Numbered from the stretch's first letter, positions 10,069 through 23,440 are shown. The stretch is 64,000 nucleotides of DNA from Apium graveolens (GCF_009905375.1 NC_133650.1:145522476-145586475), one strand, 5' to 3'. The notes: a model not told the origin generated them from the letters alone. Translations and numbers: made by a program.

Positions 10069-11673
10069 CGGAATAAACGAAGCAGAGGCGGCCGGGAACA
10101 AGCCGGTGAATCGCCGGAAAAAGAAGAGAATGGTGGTGAAAGAAGAAGGGACCAGAAGATTAAAGAAATAAAGAGAGAGATATCGAGAGGAAGATCGAGA
10201 TAGAGAGAAGAGATCGAGAGAGACAAGAGAGGAAAGAGAGAGATTAAAGTGAGGGATGCGAGGCGAGAGATTTAATCGAGTGAGAGAGATACAGAGAGGA
10301 GAGATGTATGAGAGAGAAAAGAGAAATTGAGAGAGAGTCACGACTGAAATGGGGGTAGGAAAACAGGGGTTAGGGATTGAGGATAATATCAATTGTGTTT
10401 ATCTGATTATTTGTCCCGAGAAAATCCAAATTTGCATCGAATTTATAAATTCATCGAATAATTACGGGTAATAATATTAACCCGACAATTCACAAGAATA
10501 ACCTTAAAATTTTCAAAATAATTTAAAACTAATAATATACAATTCTCAAAATTTTTAAATCATTTTTAGAATGCGCTTCAAACCCTTATTTGCAAATTAA
10601 CGAACAGATTTGCGGGTAAATAAAGTCCAGAAAATTTCCGAAACAATTCTAAAATTCTCGAAATATTTAAAAGTTAATAAAATAAAATTTTCATGATTTT
10701 TGAAATATCTTGGAATTAAATATTGATTTTACAATTAAATGGAGTCAGGAAATCATTTTAAAATTAAATAATAAATAAAATATTCATTTCTAAATTTTAT
10801 AAATCCCTAAAAATAATAAATGAAATTATAGAACAATAGAAATAATTTTAGAAACAATTTTAGCATTTTTTTTAAAAAAATAAATATTCAATAAAATCAC
10901 TTTAAAATGAATTAAATGCATACAGCTCGATAATTTATTATAAAATTAATCTTCGCGTCTAACAATTTACAGACAATTGGTAATATAGCAACACATAGCT
11001 GATAGAATCATCATATATTTTACTTATTTAATATTTCAATAATTATATTTACATATCGATCTGAAAATGGGTTACTTAGCCGCTAAGTAACTGAAAAGAC
11101 GATACGATTTTAATATCAAAATTGGACAATTATCAAAACAGAGCTTCCTATAAAATACTTTATACGAAATTAAAGTGATAATGTCTCGCCTTTTGAGAAT
11201 ATAAATTCTTATCGATATATAAAATGATTTGCGTTTCGAAAATTTTACACCGGGACTCGTATAGGTCAAACCGTAACCCGGATTGAAAAAGTCAAAACAC
11301 GGAAAATGTTCTGAATTACCAGATTAGGTTAGGAAGGAGTTTTCGGAAAAATTTCGGGTTGTAAAAACGTAAAAACGATTGAAGTCGGACGATTCCCGGC
11401 TTTATAAAATAATTTTGTAATTATTCAGAAAATAATTAATAATTTCATAAATTATTATAAAATCATCTAACACTCCAAAAATTACCAGAAAAATACCTTA
11501 ATTATCTATATTTTATTCTGGACATATTAAAATTAACATACTCACATTTTATTACATACAAACATCCAAATATTATAATCAAACACCAGATAATTCACCA
11601 AAAATTCATATAATATTCACATAATAATCATATATTGATATAAATAATTATACGATATTTCCCAGATGTTACA

Positions 11674-11709
11674 TCCTTCCCCCCTTAAAAGGATTCTGTC
11701 CTCAGAATC
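11674..11709 (-). promoter_or_regulatory. Polypurine tract of element B with upstream hairpin
   Basis: Minus strand reads CCTTTTAAGGGGGGAAGGA directly into the 3' LTR at 11673. Just upstream, GATTCT and AGAATC form a six-base-pair stem around a six-base loop. The matching hairpin in A and C is GATTCC/GGAATC, so the C-G pair of the stem is T-A here. Confidence 0.85.
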
Positions 11710-14700
11710 ACGCTAAGGAATAATACTAATATTTTTCAAGTATATAACTTTCATTTTCTCAGGTTAATCTCTCAACCTCATAATTTTTCATAACTTTAAC
11801 GTATAATACCAATCTTTCCTTTATCGCCTCTTGCTAATATCATATTTTATTTATTGTTTGCATAACTCAATTCAACTCTCCATCTCATATATATATACTG
11901 GAGCTAACCTACTCCTTCTGAATATCTACAGATAAACGCCTTATGAATGCGCTGTATGGGTAACGGTGAAGCCAACTCACTTCTACTTATCATGTCTATT
12001 TACTACTTAGGAGGAACAACATAACACATCTTAATTCTCTTTTTCTTTCTAATTCTAGTAACTCGTGCCTACATGCATTTCCAATTGTTACTCGGTGTTG
12101 AATCTCGTCCTCATATGTTTCTTCGTTCAATTAATCTAATTTGTAATCACTTCCTATCGCACTGGAGGTAACCGTTCCTGTAATCTTCTTCTTCATTTGT
12201 AAATGATGCACGGGAACCAGGGCGCATTGGCTTTCTGACGTTAACTATGATATTCCCCAAGTACCTTTCCTATAATTCCTCGGTCTCATTATTTTAATCA
12301 CAATTTAGCGGTCTTTCACTGACATTAAATCTGTCAGTTACTCACATAACCTAAATCACCCTTCATTTTTATACGTAGGGAACTAAATTACCTTTCTCAG
12401 CTATATACATTTAAATATCTTATGAACTCGTTATGCCTATAACAAAAGGGTCAGCTCATTCATAACCGTTCTATCTATCTCATTGTCTTGATGGACTAAC
12501 TTGAGTTATACCAATCTGATTTTTTTTTCTAATTTTAACAATTTGCGATTATGCACCTTCTATTTTCCTGACTGTTCAACTTTACTTCTCGCGTCTCCTT
12601 CTGTTTAGTTAATCTGGCCTATAATTGTTTTTAATCGTGTTCGAGAACCTTTAGTTGGTTTCTTGTACTTTCACTCCGTATCCGCCTGATATACTAAACT
12701 TATGGCGTTTAATGCTTCGAAATGTTTTGAATATATTAAAACTAATAATTAAAAAGGCAATCTCGACCATCGCATTTAACTCACCATTTTGTAGTATTTT
12801 TCAATTCCTTTTAAATATTAACAAGTAGATTCATCAAGTGAAATCTTTTACTCTTTAAATAGAATATTAATTTGGAATAGAATGAACCATAACTTTATTC
12901 AAAACCGAACTCTTGGTATTAATACTAATTTTATTGTCATATCAAATTAGATATAAATATGAACTTTGATGCTAACAACATTCCATACTGAAGTCAACAC
13001 CAATCATCTATATTACTACCACCTTTGATATTTAACAACAAAATAAGTATCAGTATATTCCAGAAGTTGGATCAAACCTGCTCTCAATTTCTAACTTTTC
13101 CTATCCCTTTATTCATTCCCCTGCTTACATGCATTCTTGGGAACGAACTCCTATTTTCAACTATCGACGTTCCATCTCATTCTCCTAATAATTCTGGCAC
13201 AACCGACGTTCCTAACTTGCATATTTTCTGGATTATTTTATAAAATTTCTTTATCATCCTTTTGATTTCACTTCTTGTCTTGATTAGTTCTTCGTTCTCA
13301 TTATTCATTATCTTGTTCATACATAACGAATTTCTTTTTCTTAGTAATATTACTTTGTTTATTATTGAATAGGTCATTTTTGGAGTTCACACTGGAATGA
13401 AGGCTTTTATTTGTACTATTTAAATTTTTACTAACAGAGTTATCGAATTTCTTTGGTAGCTATTTCCTTAGCCTTGCTTAAATTATCGCAGTTCGCGTAT
13501 TTGACTTTCCCTCAATTGATCAGCATTTCTTCTTCCCAAATTTCCATGAATACTTTGTTAGTGTACCTTAGATACTTAGATTTACGAGCTTTCGAAAAAT
13601 TTTATTCAATCGCCATTCGATATGGTTATACTTTCCGGTCCTTCCGGGAATGCTATTTTAGATAATAGAACCTCTTTGCTTTATCTTGAACCTTCAGTTT
13701 TAAATACTCTGCTTACTGACATATACCAATTACTTTCTGTTCCTCTTGTTTATCGAAAAGAGCATATTTATTTAGATAAAGTCTCACACATGTCTGTGGT
13801 AACATCACGCTAATTCTATTAACTTTGATTCCTGTTAACACCATCGATTCCTTTAACTTACCAATCATTTGGAGTACAACTGGGAGTGAGAACAGCCTCC
13901 TTTATTCTTACACGTAGGGTAATTTCTAAAAATTTGGGCAGCACCTCCCCTATACCATTGACTACCAGTCGGACTCGAGCCGATACCATCAATCTTCCAA
14001 ATCATCTACAATCACATCCATCCATTTTCATTAACCAAATTCATCCATCCACCATAATTCAAACTATATCCTTTTGATTAGTATAGGTATGGTTAATTGG
14101 CATAACATATATATATATGAAATGAGATTTAAGGTTTTAAATCAACAAAGATTAATATAACCAATTTCTTCCTAGTTCTTTCAGAATGTTACAAAATTTT
14201 ACCATTAAGCTTTAAAATTTATCTCGTGTCTCAAAATTTTATTTCGCGAGTATTTTAACTTATTTATTGTCATTACTAATTGTGTATAGAAAAATTATAC
14301 CGCATCATTTAATTGGTCACACCAATCATTTATTGTTGACGATACGCATTCGATTTTTTTTTTTTTTTTATTAACTATTTCGTTTATCTTTTAATAACCA
14401 CGCACGGTTTTTTATTACTATCGTCGCAATTTGGTAGAACCTTAATCATTATATCGTTATTTCTTAAAAGGTTTCATCGTCGAATCACCATTGCTTCATC
14501 TCTACTTATGGTTCTGCATCAAACTTTCGTCACTGATGAGATCCTCGTAACATGAACCACTGCCTGACTTGATGTCTTTGCCACGTCCATATTTGCCAGT
14601 GCATCTATTTTCCTTGCTCGCAGATGTCCATTATTTATTGAATTGCAGTCGTATCTATGTTAGTTGTATAATTCTACGTATTATACTATTTCATTTCTTT

Positions 14701-16466
14701 TGAAATCGTCAGAGAACAGACTCTACGCAAAAGGAGAGTTTGTGAATATGATTTTGATTGAAAATTGAATAAGAAATAACAATGCCACAGATAATTGGGA
14801 GAACTGGTAAATCAGAAAATTGAAAGAAGAAAAAATGAGTGAAGAATGAGACAACCATATTCGTACTCAAGATGGCCAGTCTTTCATACTATATGGCATG
14901 CAACACATGATTAGGTGGCGTCCCACCCGACTCTTCATCATTTCGACAAAGCGTCACATCACAACACTGCTTGTCTCCATCAGAAATTAATGATTTTAGG
15001 AGAGAAACAATTCAGAAGGAATACAACACATATGATTTATCCACATAAGAAACTTTATACGTATCCAAGAATCAAGAAGAATATATGCTATCAAGTTAAG
15101 AAGAGGAATTTCGATGTTGATCACCTTCCACGCTTCACCTACGTATGCCTTCAGAAACCAATCGGATGAGAGATTCATAATTTAGGTCACATTATATCTT
15201 CGAAATGTCGTCTGAAAATGCCTCCATATTAAATGCTTTAATGATTTGATCGTAATCGCGTTCCTACGAAATTTATAATTTATTACTTCTGATTTCCTTC
15301 AGTCATCCGTTGTCCGCTCAAATTACGCATCTTTTAACAATTTCATGAATTGAAGAAATAATGTTTTAACAAGTTAATTTAATCATTAGTATTAAACAAA
15401 ATTTATGTTCATTTTTCACGAAAAGTTTAAACTTTCTTCTCGCTAGTGGGTCTATTTGGTCTTCCAGATTAATAACACTAAGTCTACTTCCTTTCTTCTT
15501 TTTAGGTCATTTTCTGTTTATAATAACAAGAACATAAATAGTAATTCGACAACCAAATTGTAAAACTCATTTAATACCAAAATTCTTCTGAAAGTTGATT
15601 AAGAAAATCTTTTCTGAAATCTCATTTTAAAGTTTTGGAAATCAAATATTTGGTCTTCATTACTATATACATTACTTGCTATTTTTTTTTTTATGGTTTA
15701 CCCATGACATGTCTAATTAAAATAATGTCCATATAAGGGTCTCTTCACTTTGGTACCTCTTCTATATTTCCTCGAATTCAGCTCGCACTGATTAGTCGCC
15801 GAAACTTCATTCGCCATCGTAAATCATTGTATTCGCAATTCTATCACAACACTGACGTTTAGTACTATCTTTGACATTCCTGTCATCGTCCTTGACGTTA
15901 TGCTCACAACCACTCATGCGATTCAATGTTCTGTCTGTAGATAGGGTCGCATTTTCTTGCTAATCTTACCTATATCTAGGAAGGTAGATATCATTCCTCG
16001 CGCAGCTTCCAATAAGTGATAGGATCCTTCTCACCACGGCGGTGCCTTCAAAACATGCAACGTTGGTTCTTCATCAGCTTCCATCAACTGGTTGCCCTCG
16101 ACGTGGTACGCGTCCTAATACCTAATTCTAAGTTAAATCGTAACTTTTCTTACACAAATTCTCACAAGAATCGATCGCATAGTCTTCAAAACCATATGAA
16201 AAGTAGGGTAACATACCCCATCTCCGTCAATCTGTCGATCCCTCATTACTGTAGGATCTAAGAATTCAATATACCTATAGCGTTGCGACATTCGCCTTAC
16301 ACTTTCTCAGCAATCCTATCTTAGTACTCCATCTCAGATCTACTAACCCTAACTCGCACTCAACTCAATTTATCCTGAATTTGCCTAGGGTTTTTTCCTA
16401 TCCTGTACGACATATCATTCCTATCTTACTCTCACCTATTCTTATTTTAGTGACCAATAACCTGCA
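11710..16466 (-). other. Element B internal region: no recognisable genes
   Basis: About 4.8 kb of AT-rich sequence. The longest open frames are below about 85 codons and none shows gag, protease, RT, RNase H or integrase motifs. A weak resemblance to an RNase H end near 13453-13510 (minus) is too poor to call. Treated as a degenerate, non-coding body that serves only as template between the primer site and PPT. Confidence 0.75.
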
Positions 16467-16478
16467 GCTCTGATACCA
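16467..16478 (-). other. Primer-binding site of element B
   Basis: Plus strand GCTCTGATACCA, the reverse complement of TGGTATCAGAGC, three bases inside the 5' LTR (starts 16482 in plus coordinates). Fixes B on the minus strand and assigns initiator tRNA-Met as primer. Confidence 0.95.
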
Positions 16479-16481
16479 AAC

Positions 16482-19400
16482 TGTAACACCCCAAATCCGG
16501 GGTCAAGATTTGGTGTCATTAAACAATCCTTACATAGAATAAAGAAATAAATAAATAAATAAATAACCCCTTGAATCCGGATCGTTTACAGGTTATGGTA
16601 TGAAACAAGAATCTAATCTTCTACAACTTACAACAACTAATATACAATTGTAAATACCTCTGAACTAATGCTCGAATCATATTCTTCTAACTTCTTCAAC
16701 CTCTCGCAGCGGAGATTTCTCGAACTTCTGCTGTCTATCTAAGCTATTCATTTGTATCCTTATCTGTTTCTGGCAGAAATAAGAATTGACAAAGCAAGAG
16801 TGAGCCAAAAATGCCCAGCAAGTATATAATTTGAGTCTTAAACATTAATTTCAAAGAAAACTTTCAGACAAAATTTCTGAAATATTTTGAAGAGTGAAAC
16901 ACGAAATCATTTAAAGGATATACTTTATCAACTTAAAATCAATTTGATTTGCATTGCTATAAATCACAAAGGACATAATGACATTTTTGTCAGAGCTTTT
17001 AGAGATCGCGTGTTTTCAAAATAGCTTCTGGTATCATCTCATAATTGAGCAATGGATGCAATAACTATTCATAAAACGACGTTCAAGAAATTCCTAACTA
17101 TTCAGTATCCATCATTATCGACTAAGTTTCCATAGACTTAGCCTGCTAAACCAGCCTGATAAGGACGGGTTGAATAATTAAGAAGATCTCAATTCATTCG
17201 AGATCCTAACCATCACTGAGCAACTAATGCTGCAGCAACAATCTGAACCTCGAATATATTTAGAAACATTGTAATTTCCCGAAACTGAGGGCTAAGAAAG
17301 AATAACTTTAACCCATAATCACATTTTATTTCAAGAGGGAATGCCGTTAATGGCGATCAACAATAAATTGGACTGAACACTAGAAACCAACATATGCACT
17401 ATAACCTGCTGATCAGTCAGGAGATAGTGCGGATCTATACCCAACTGCATAGACCCAACCAACATTAGGAGTACTCAGGCAACTATGGCCTAAAGGGTCC
17501 GGTCCATCTCCGGCCCATAGGATCCAGCTCATCACTGGTCCTTATATATATATATATAGTAACCATCCAGTCCGTGGAGTATTTTGATGTCAAATCACTT
17601 TGGGTACTTGCTCAAGAGAGCCATCGATGATAAAGAAATAATAGTGAAAGGAACTTGCATAAATAAGAGTAATTGCAGCGAAATATAAAACAGTTAACTA
17701 TTCTGAACTTAGAATAGGAGCGAATAAATATTTGCAGTATTTAAGGAGAAAGGTTAGGAATACTTGCAGTATTTAAAAGAAAGTTCGGGAATACTTGCAT
17801 AAACAGAATTATTTAATTCAGCGATATGTTTATCGATTCTAAACTGAGAATAGGGAAAGCAATACTTGCATGGTAAAATTTAAAATAAATATCACTTGAA
17901 CAATAAGTGATGATAGAGATACTTGCCTCAATAAGCTTTAACCGCTATTGACTTTAGTTCGACTTTGATCGTTCGGCTTTATCGTCTACCTACTATCCTA
18001 TTCTCGATACGATCCCAACATTCAGACCCTTTGGTTGGAACTTCGTTAATCTCAATGTCTAATCTTTAGGTCCTTCCTAGTCCGATGTCACGTCTCGGGT
18101 CTTCCGTCTAGAACCTACAGGGTTGAAATACCCTAATTCAGATAACCGCTTAAGCTTAATATCAACTCGTTATCATATTCTACCCATACGATTTGATAAC
18201 TAGATTCATATTTATATGTATTATCGAAATACACATAGCAGTTATGGTTCACATCTTCGAAACTCGGTTCGGTATTTATTTTCAGAAAATACGTATACTC
18301 GTCGTTTTGTAAAACAGGGTAATCGATTATTTATAAATTATCTTGTCTTAATCGCAGTCCAGTTCATATAATATAATTATATATGATTATTCGACGCTTC
18401 CGATAATTATAGGTTACGTTCCCGATATTTCGGAATTAATTTCCCGAAAATCAGGCAGCGTTTCCTCTATTTATCGGCCTACCCGTCGAATCATTTCGAC
18501 GTCAATCACAACATAACAACAACCAATCATCCAATTCACAATCCATACGCCAATCCCAATCACCAATACAATTCAATTATTACTTTTATTCATTTTGAAA
18601 TTTTACAAACTAATTTTATTCGTTTTCGTTTCATAATTATTATCACAAACTAATTTATTTAATTAATAAATGTAGGACTCAGATAAAAATCATCATCGCC
18701 CACCGTCGGCTCGCCGAGGCTCATTGCCGACGGCGGTAAAATTTTGCGGGTACCAGATAAATTCTCGGGTTTCCAACGCAAAACTTCACCGATTAATTTT
18801 AATAATTTCCCGCACAAATGAATTTATTTCACGAAATTTTCTCAAATAATTTATTCGACCCATTTAGTTTCCTGCAGAAAAATAAATTAAAATTAAAGAT
18901 TATAACAATCCAATAGCAAGGCCCAACTCAACAGGCCCAACTCAACAGAACCAGCCCAACTACAGCCCAACAGAAACCACATAGGAACATCAGCCAACAA
19001 CCACGGCCACGCGCCGCTGCACACCGACACACGCACACCACGCACACACTTCACGCACACAGGTAAAACACACACACGCACGCATATAACACACACAATT
19101 ACACATATATACACGATTGTATATATATATACACATACAATTAAACCACCAAGCCAACCGAAGTCCAGCGGCAGCTTACCGGAATAAACGAAGCAGAGGC
19201 GGCCGGGAACAAGCCGGTGAATCGCCGGAAAAAGAAGAGAATGGTGGTGAAAGAAGAAGGGACCAGAAGATTAAAGAAATAAAGAGAGAGATATCGAGAG
19301 GAAGATCGAGATAGAGAGAAGAGATCGAGAGAGACAAGAGAGGAAAGAGAGAGATTAAAGTGAGGGATGCGAGGCGAGAGATTTAATCGAGTGAGAGAGA

Positions 19401-20785
19401 TACAGAGAGGAGAGATGTATGAGAGAGAAAAGAGAAATTGAGAGAGAGTCACGACTGAAATGGGGGTAGGAAAATAGGGGTTAGGGATTGAGGATAATAT
19501 CAATTGTGTTTATCTGATTATTTGTCCCGAGAAAATCCAAATTTGCATCGAATTTATAAATTCATCGAATAATTACGGGTAATAATATTAACCCGACAAT
19601 TCACAAGAATAACCTTAAAATTTTCAAAATAATTTAAAACTAATAATATACAATTCTCAAAATTTTTAAATCATTTTTAGAATGCGCTTCAAACCCTTAT
19701 TTGCAAATTAACGAACAGATTTGCGGGTAAATAAAGTCCAGAAAATTTCCGAAACAATTCTAAAATTCTCGAAATATTTAAAAGTTAATAAAATAAAATT
19801 TTCATGATTTTTGAAATATCTTGGAATTAAATATTGATTTTACAATTAAATGGAGTCAGGAAATCATTTTAAAATTAAATAATAAATAAAATATTCATTT
19901 CTAAATTTTATAAATCCCTAAAAATAATAAATGAAATTATAGAACAATAGAAATAATTTTAGAAACAATTTTAGCATTTTTTTTAAAAAAAATAAATATT
20001 CAATAAAATCACTTTAAAATGAATTAAATGCATACAGCTCGATAATTTATTATAAAATTAATCTTCGCGTCTAACAATTTACAGACAATTGGTAATATAG
20101 CAACACATAGCTGATAGAATCATCATATATTTTACTTATTTAATATTTCAATAATTATATTTACATATCGATCTGAAAATGGGTTACTTAGCCGCTAAGT
20201 AACTGAAAAGACGATACGATTTTAATATCAAAATTGGACAATTATCAAAACAGAGCTTCCTATAAAATACTTTATACGAAATTAAAGTGATAATGTCTCG
20301 CCTTTTGAGAATATAAATTCTTATCGATATATAAAATGATTTGCGTTTCGAAAATTTTACACCGGGACTCGTATAGGTCAAACCGTAACCCGGATTGAAA
20401 AAGTCAAAACACGGAAAATGTTCTGAATTACCAGATTAGGTTAGGAAGGAGTTTTCGGAAAAATTTCGGGTTGTAAAAACGTAAAAACGATTGAAGTCGG
20501 ACGATTCCCGGCTTTATAAAATAATTTTGTAATTATTCAGAAAATAATTAATAATTTCATAAATTATTATAAAATCATCTAACACTCCAAAAATTACCAG
20601 AAAAATACCTTAATTATCTATATTTTATTCTGGACATATTAAAATTAACATACTCACATTTTATTACATACAAACATCCAAATATTATAATCAAACACCA
20701 GATAATTCACCAAAAATTCATATAATATTCACATAATAATCATATATTGATATAAATAATTATACGATATTTCCCAGATGTTACA
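16482..20785 (-). repeat. Element B 5' LTR (right copy, 4,304 bp)
   Basis: Near-perfect copy of 7371-11673. Differences seen: A versus G near 18379/9268, T versus C near 19475/10365, and an A-run of 8 versus 7 near 19990/10878. This is the promoter copy of the element. Confidence 0.93.
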
Positions 20786-20793
20786 ATATGTAT

Positions 20794-22528
20794 ATTGTCT
20801 TATGAATGACAAAGATTTTCAGAAAAAAACGTTGAGACAAGGTTAGATATATGAGATCACCTTGCAACGATATTTTTTATACAGTTATACACTGGGACTT
20901 TGTGTATATTATGCATGGAAGAGAACTTCCAATATTTTGAAAAGTATATATGTATATATACTGAATATTTTGTGACTTCATCGCATTAAGATATCAAACT
21001 TGGTTCATTTCTTTTGACCAAGACTTTCATGAGTATTATGAGTAGGCTCATATATTGTAAATCATTATACATATTATTTTGGTGGGCTTGCTGCTCACCC
21101 TTGCTTTATTTCTTCATCACACAACAACAGTTAGGAAAGATGGCCAGACTCCAGCAGACCCAGCGCAAGCGCGTGGGAAGCGTCCCGCGTCTTCCCGTTG
21201 ATGTTGTAGCTGCTATAGCTGCAGAGGTAGATCTATTGTAGATCAGACCATCTACTTTTGAGAATCAATTATGTATAATTATAACTTGTGGCAGATAATG
21301 GCAATTAACTGTAAATTTATCAAGTAATCATTTTGGGTTGTAATAACTTTTAAATTGTGGATTCAAAGACTTGTACTTATTTCAATTTCATCTCTGAGAC
21401 TATAACGGGTTGTGGTGTGTGTTAGGGTGGGGTCACAGCATGAGGTTATTTATTATTAATTAAGTGAAGTGATATTGTGGAAAGAAAGACCGTGACAACC
21501 CGGATCCCCGACCCCGGATCTGGGGGTGTTACAGAAATGGTATCAGAGCTAAGCGTTATAAACCTCAGAGATGATGGGACGTTAAGATAATAAGTTCACT
21601 AAGATAATAAGAACTCTTGCCAAGTTCATAGTCGGACTACCTAACGTAGTACTGACAGTTAAAACCCTTATGAGAACCCTTATAAATGTAGCGATAGAAG
21701 CGTAGTTCGTTATCGTATAGAGTAGCGGGACTCCGAACCCTGAGGTTGAGGAGCAACAGCGCGATGATGTTTTATTACTAATTGGAGATCGGATTGTGGA
21801 TCCGATAGAGTGCCCTAATGCAGGACCAGATGATGTTGATATTGAGGATGTAGCGGTTGAGGATGTTGTCCTAGAAGGGATAGTTGTTGAGGAGGATCCT
21901 GACAAGATTGGATAAAGGACCACTGATGAATTGATGACCATGGTTAGGTCGACTACCGGAGGTTCGTTCAAGTTTGTGAAGATAGTAGCCCCTTTAACGC
22001 GGCTTACTCGTAAGACTGAGAAGTTCGAATGGACAGAGAAATGTGAGAACAGCTTTCAAGAACTGAAGCAGAGGTTGGTGATGGCCCCTATGCTGGCGTT
22101 GCCGGATGGAAAAGGAGATTTTGTGAGTTGTAAGTGACGCTTCGTATAAGGAATTAGGGTGCTTCTTATATAGCACAGCAAGATAATCGCGTCTGCGTCA
22201 AGACAATTAAGGGAATATAAAATTCGATATCCCCACCCATGAGCTTGGGCTCGTGGCAATAGGTTTGCCCTAAATATTGGAGGCACTACTTGTATGGATA
22301 GAAGTGCGAGATTTACACAAACCATAGGAGCTCTAGTACATTCTTACGTAGAAAGAGCTCAACATACGCCAGAGGAGGCGGTTAGAGCTAATCAAGAATT
22401 ATGATTGGGAGATTCTTTATCATTCGGGGAAAGCCAATGTGGTGGCTGATGCCCTTAGTAAAAAGGAGAGACTCAAGATGATAATGTCTTTGGGAGAGTT
22501 TATAAGAGATTTTGAGAAAATGGAAATA
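20794..22528 (+). repeat. Tandem duplication, copy 2, within element A
   Basis: Repeats 5629-7363: LTR tail (to 21533), small ORF (21140-21241), primer site (21538-21549) and the gag-start/RNase H pseudogene, then continues into the rest of element A. The extra LTR fragment and second primer site inside one element are explained by a duplication after insertion. At the three LTR sites where copies differ, the 3' LTR supports copy 2 once and copy 1 twice. Confidence 0.92.
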
Positions 22529-22745
22529 GTAGTGAAGGTAACCGGAGCCGGTACCGAAAAGCTGTTTGAGATAGCAATACAGCCCGAATTATTGGAAAAG
22601 ATCATATTGTGCCAGAAAAAGTTATGAATGAAGGCAGAGAGCCAACAAATAGATAAGAGGTTAATACCGAGAAAGATGAGAAGGGAATAATGAGGTATTC
22701 CTACAGAATTTGGGTTCCAAATGTTCAAGAGCTTAAAGATGAGAT
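22529..22745 (+). pseudogene. RNase H end and integrase zinc-binding start, element A
   Basis: Continues from the RNase H end (SLGEFIRDFEKMEI at 22485-22530, VVKVTGAGTEKLFEIAIQPE after it), then an integrase N-terminal segment near 22680-22745 (GIMRYSYRIWVPNVQELKDEIL), the region just before the H2C2 zinc-binding fold in chromoviral integrases. Frames are broken by TGA/TAG codons. Element C carries the same pieces at about 53280-53600 on the minus strand. Confidence 0.7.
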
Positions 22746-22979
22746 CTTAGATGAAAGCTAGTTTGAGGAATAAGATTTAGAGCAAACCCTGAACGTGATA
22801 GTCAGGGAGGTCGCCATCAAGATAGAAGGAACCCATAACATAATAGAGTGGAAAACAAGGTTTATAATGTATAAGATAACCCCGATTATGGGAGAAGGTT
22901 GAAACATTTCATACTAAGGAAACAGAAAGTCGAGTAAGGAAAGGAGACCCGGGATGGTACTCCTATACGACAATTTATG

Positions 22980-23440
22980 GACCAGTCTAGACAGAACTTA
23001 GACTATTATCCCCAACCACCACCCTGAGGAAACAATGCGGTGAGAAATTCTTTCAGGACCTTTAAGTCGCTAAGCTCTCAGAGTTCCAAGGAACAAGCTG
23101 ACCCAGTCGAGGCAAGAGCCTGGCTAAAGGAAATATAGGAATCATTTGAGATTCTAAATGATTGACGAATCACAAAAGACTGTTTTTATCACTTACCCTC
23201 CTAAGAGAGAGACCACCCACTGGTGAAAGACCAAGAAAGGCATGGAGCCAGAGATTATAATAAACTGATTAAAGTTTAGTCAATTGTTTTCGAGAAAGTA
23301 ATTCCCAAGGTTATGGAGATAGTGTAAAAGCTTAAGAGCCAGAACAAAGGCAGACGAGTATGATGAATTATGAATCTAAGTTGTAAAAGTTATCAAGATT
23401 CGTTCTGAAGACACGAATCCAGAATGACGGGATGTTTGAA
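22980..23440 (+). pseudogene. gag capsid remnant, misplaced after RNase H (element A)
   Basis: Read in shifting frames, this gives pieces typical of the retrotransposon gag capsid domain: DPVEARAWLKE, ESFEILND, SQKTVFIT and a WWKTKK-like stretch, followed by FSRKYFP-like text near 23280-23310. In a canonical chromovirus capsid lies upstream of protease and RT. Here it follows RNase H and the integrase start, so the internal order is scrambled. Element C shows the same order at about 52790-53060 (minus). Full of stops; no protein could be made. Confidence 0.6.

Larger units (their letters stand above)
7371..11673 (-). repeat. Element B 3' LTR (left copy, 4,303 bp)
   Basis: In element orientation it starts TGTAACATCTGGG (11673) and ends TTTGGGGTGTTACA (7371). 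On the minus strand it contains a possible TATA-like TTTATAAAT (about 10440-10450), a CT-rich leader (10340-10080), a good donor CCG|GTAAGC at 10068, an acceptor TTTTCTGCAG ending 9761, a GC-type donor AG|GCAAGT at 8815, an acceptor TTCTGCCAG ending 7659 and a small ORF (7640-7566). A CA/GT-rich stretch lies at 9900-10020. Apparent ORFs at 9782-10392 are low-complexity leader or intron sequence. Confidence 0.92.
7371..20785 (-). mobile_element. Element B: young, non-coding LTR retrotransposon nested in A
   Basis: On the minus strand the 5' LTR is 20785-16482, the primer site 16478-16467, the internal region 16481-11674, the PPT at about 11687-11674 and the 3' LTR 11673-7371. The 5-bp target duplication ATATG is perfect at 7366-7370 and 20786-20790. 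The LTRs (4,303 and 4,304 bp) differ at two substitutions and one A-run length that I can find. The 4.8-kb internal region has no recognisable gag or pol frame. PPT and LTR-end similarity to A, C and 0 place it near the same chromovirus group. Size, intact signals and lack of genes fit a large retrotransposon derivative (LARD-like) mobilised in trans. Confidence 0.92.

Noticed and set aside
9782..10392. ORFs of 65-120 codons in the element B LTR (and copies at 18893-19503)
   Set aside because: Low-complexity Ser/Leu/Arg or Val/Cys runs from CT/GA-rich and CA-rich DNA; better explained as leader and intron.
13453..13665. RNase H-like remnant on the minus strand of element B
   Set aside because: Only a weak GK...A...LSK pattern; too poor to distinguish from chance.
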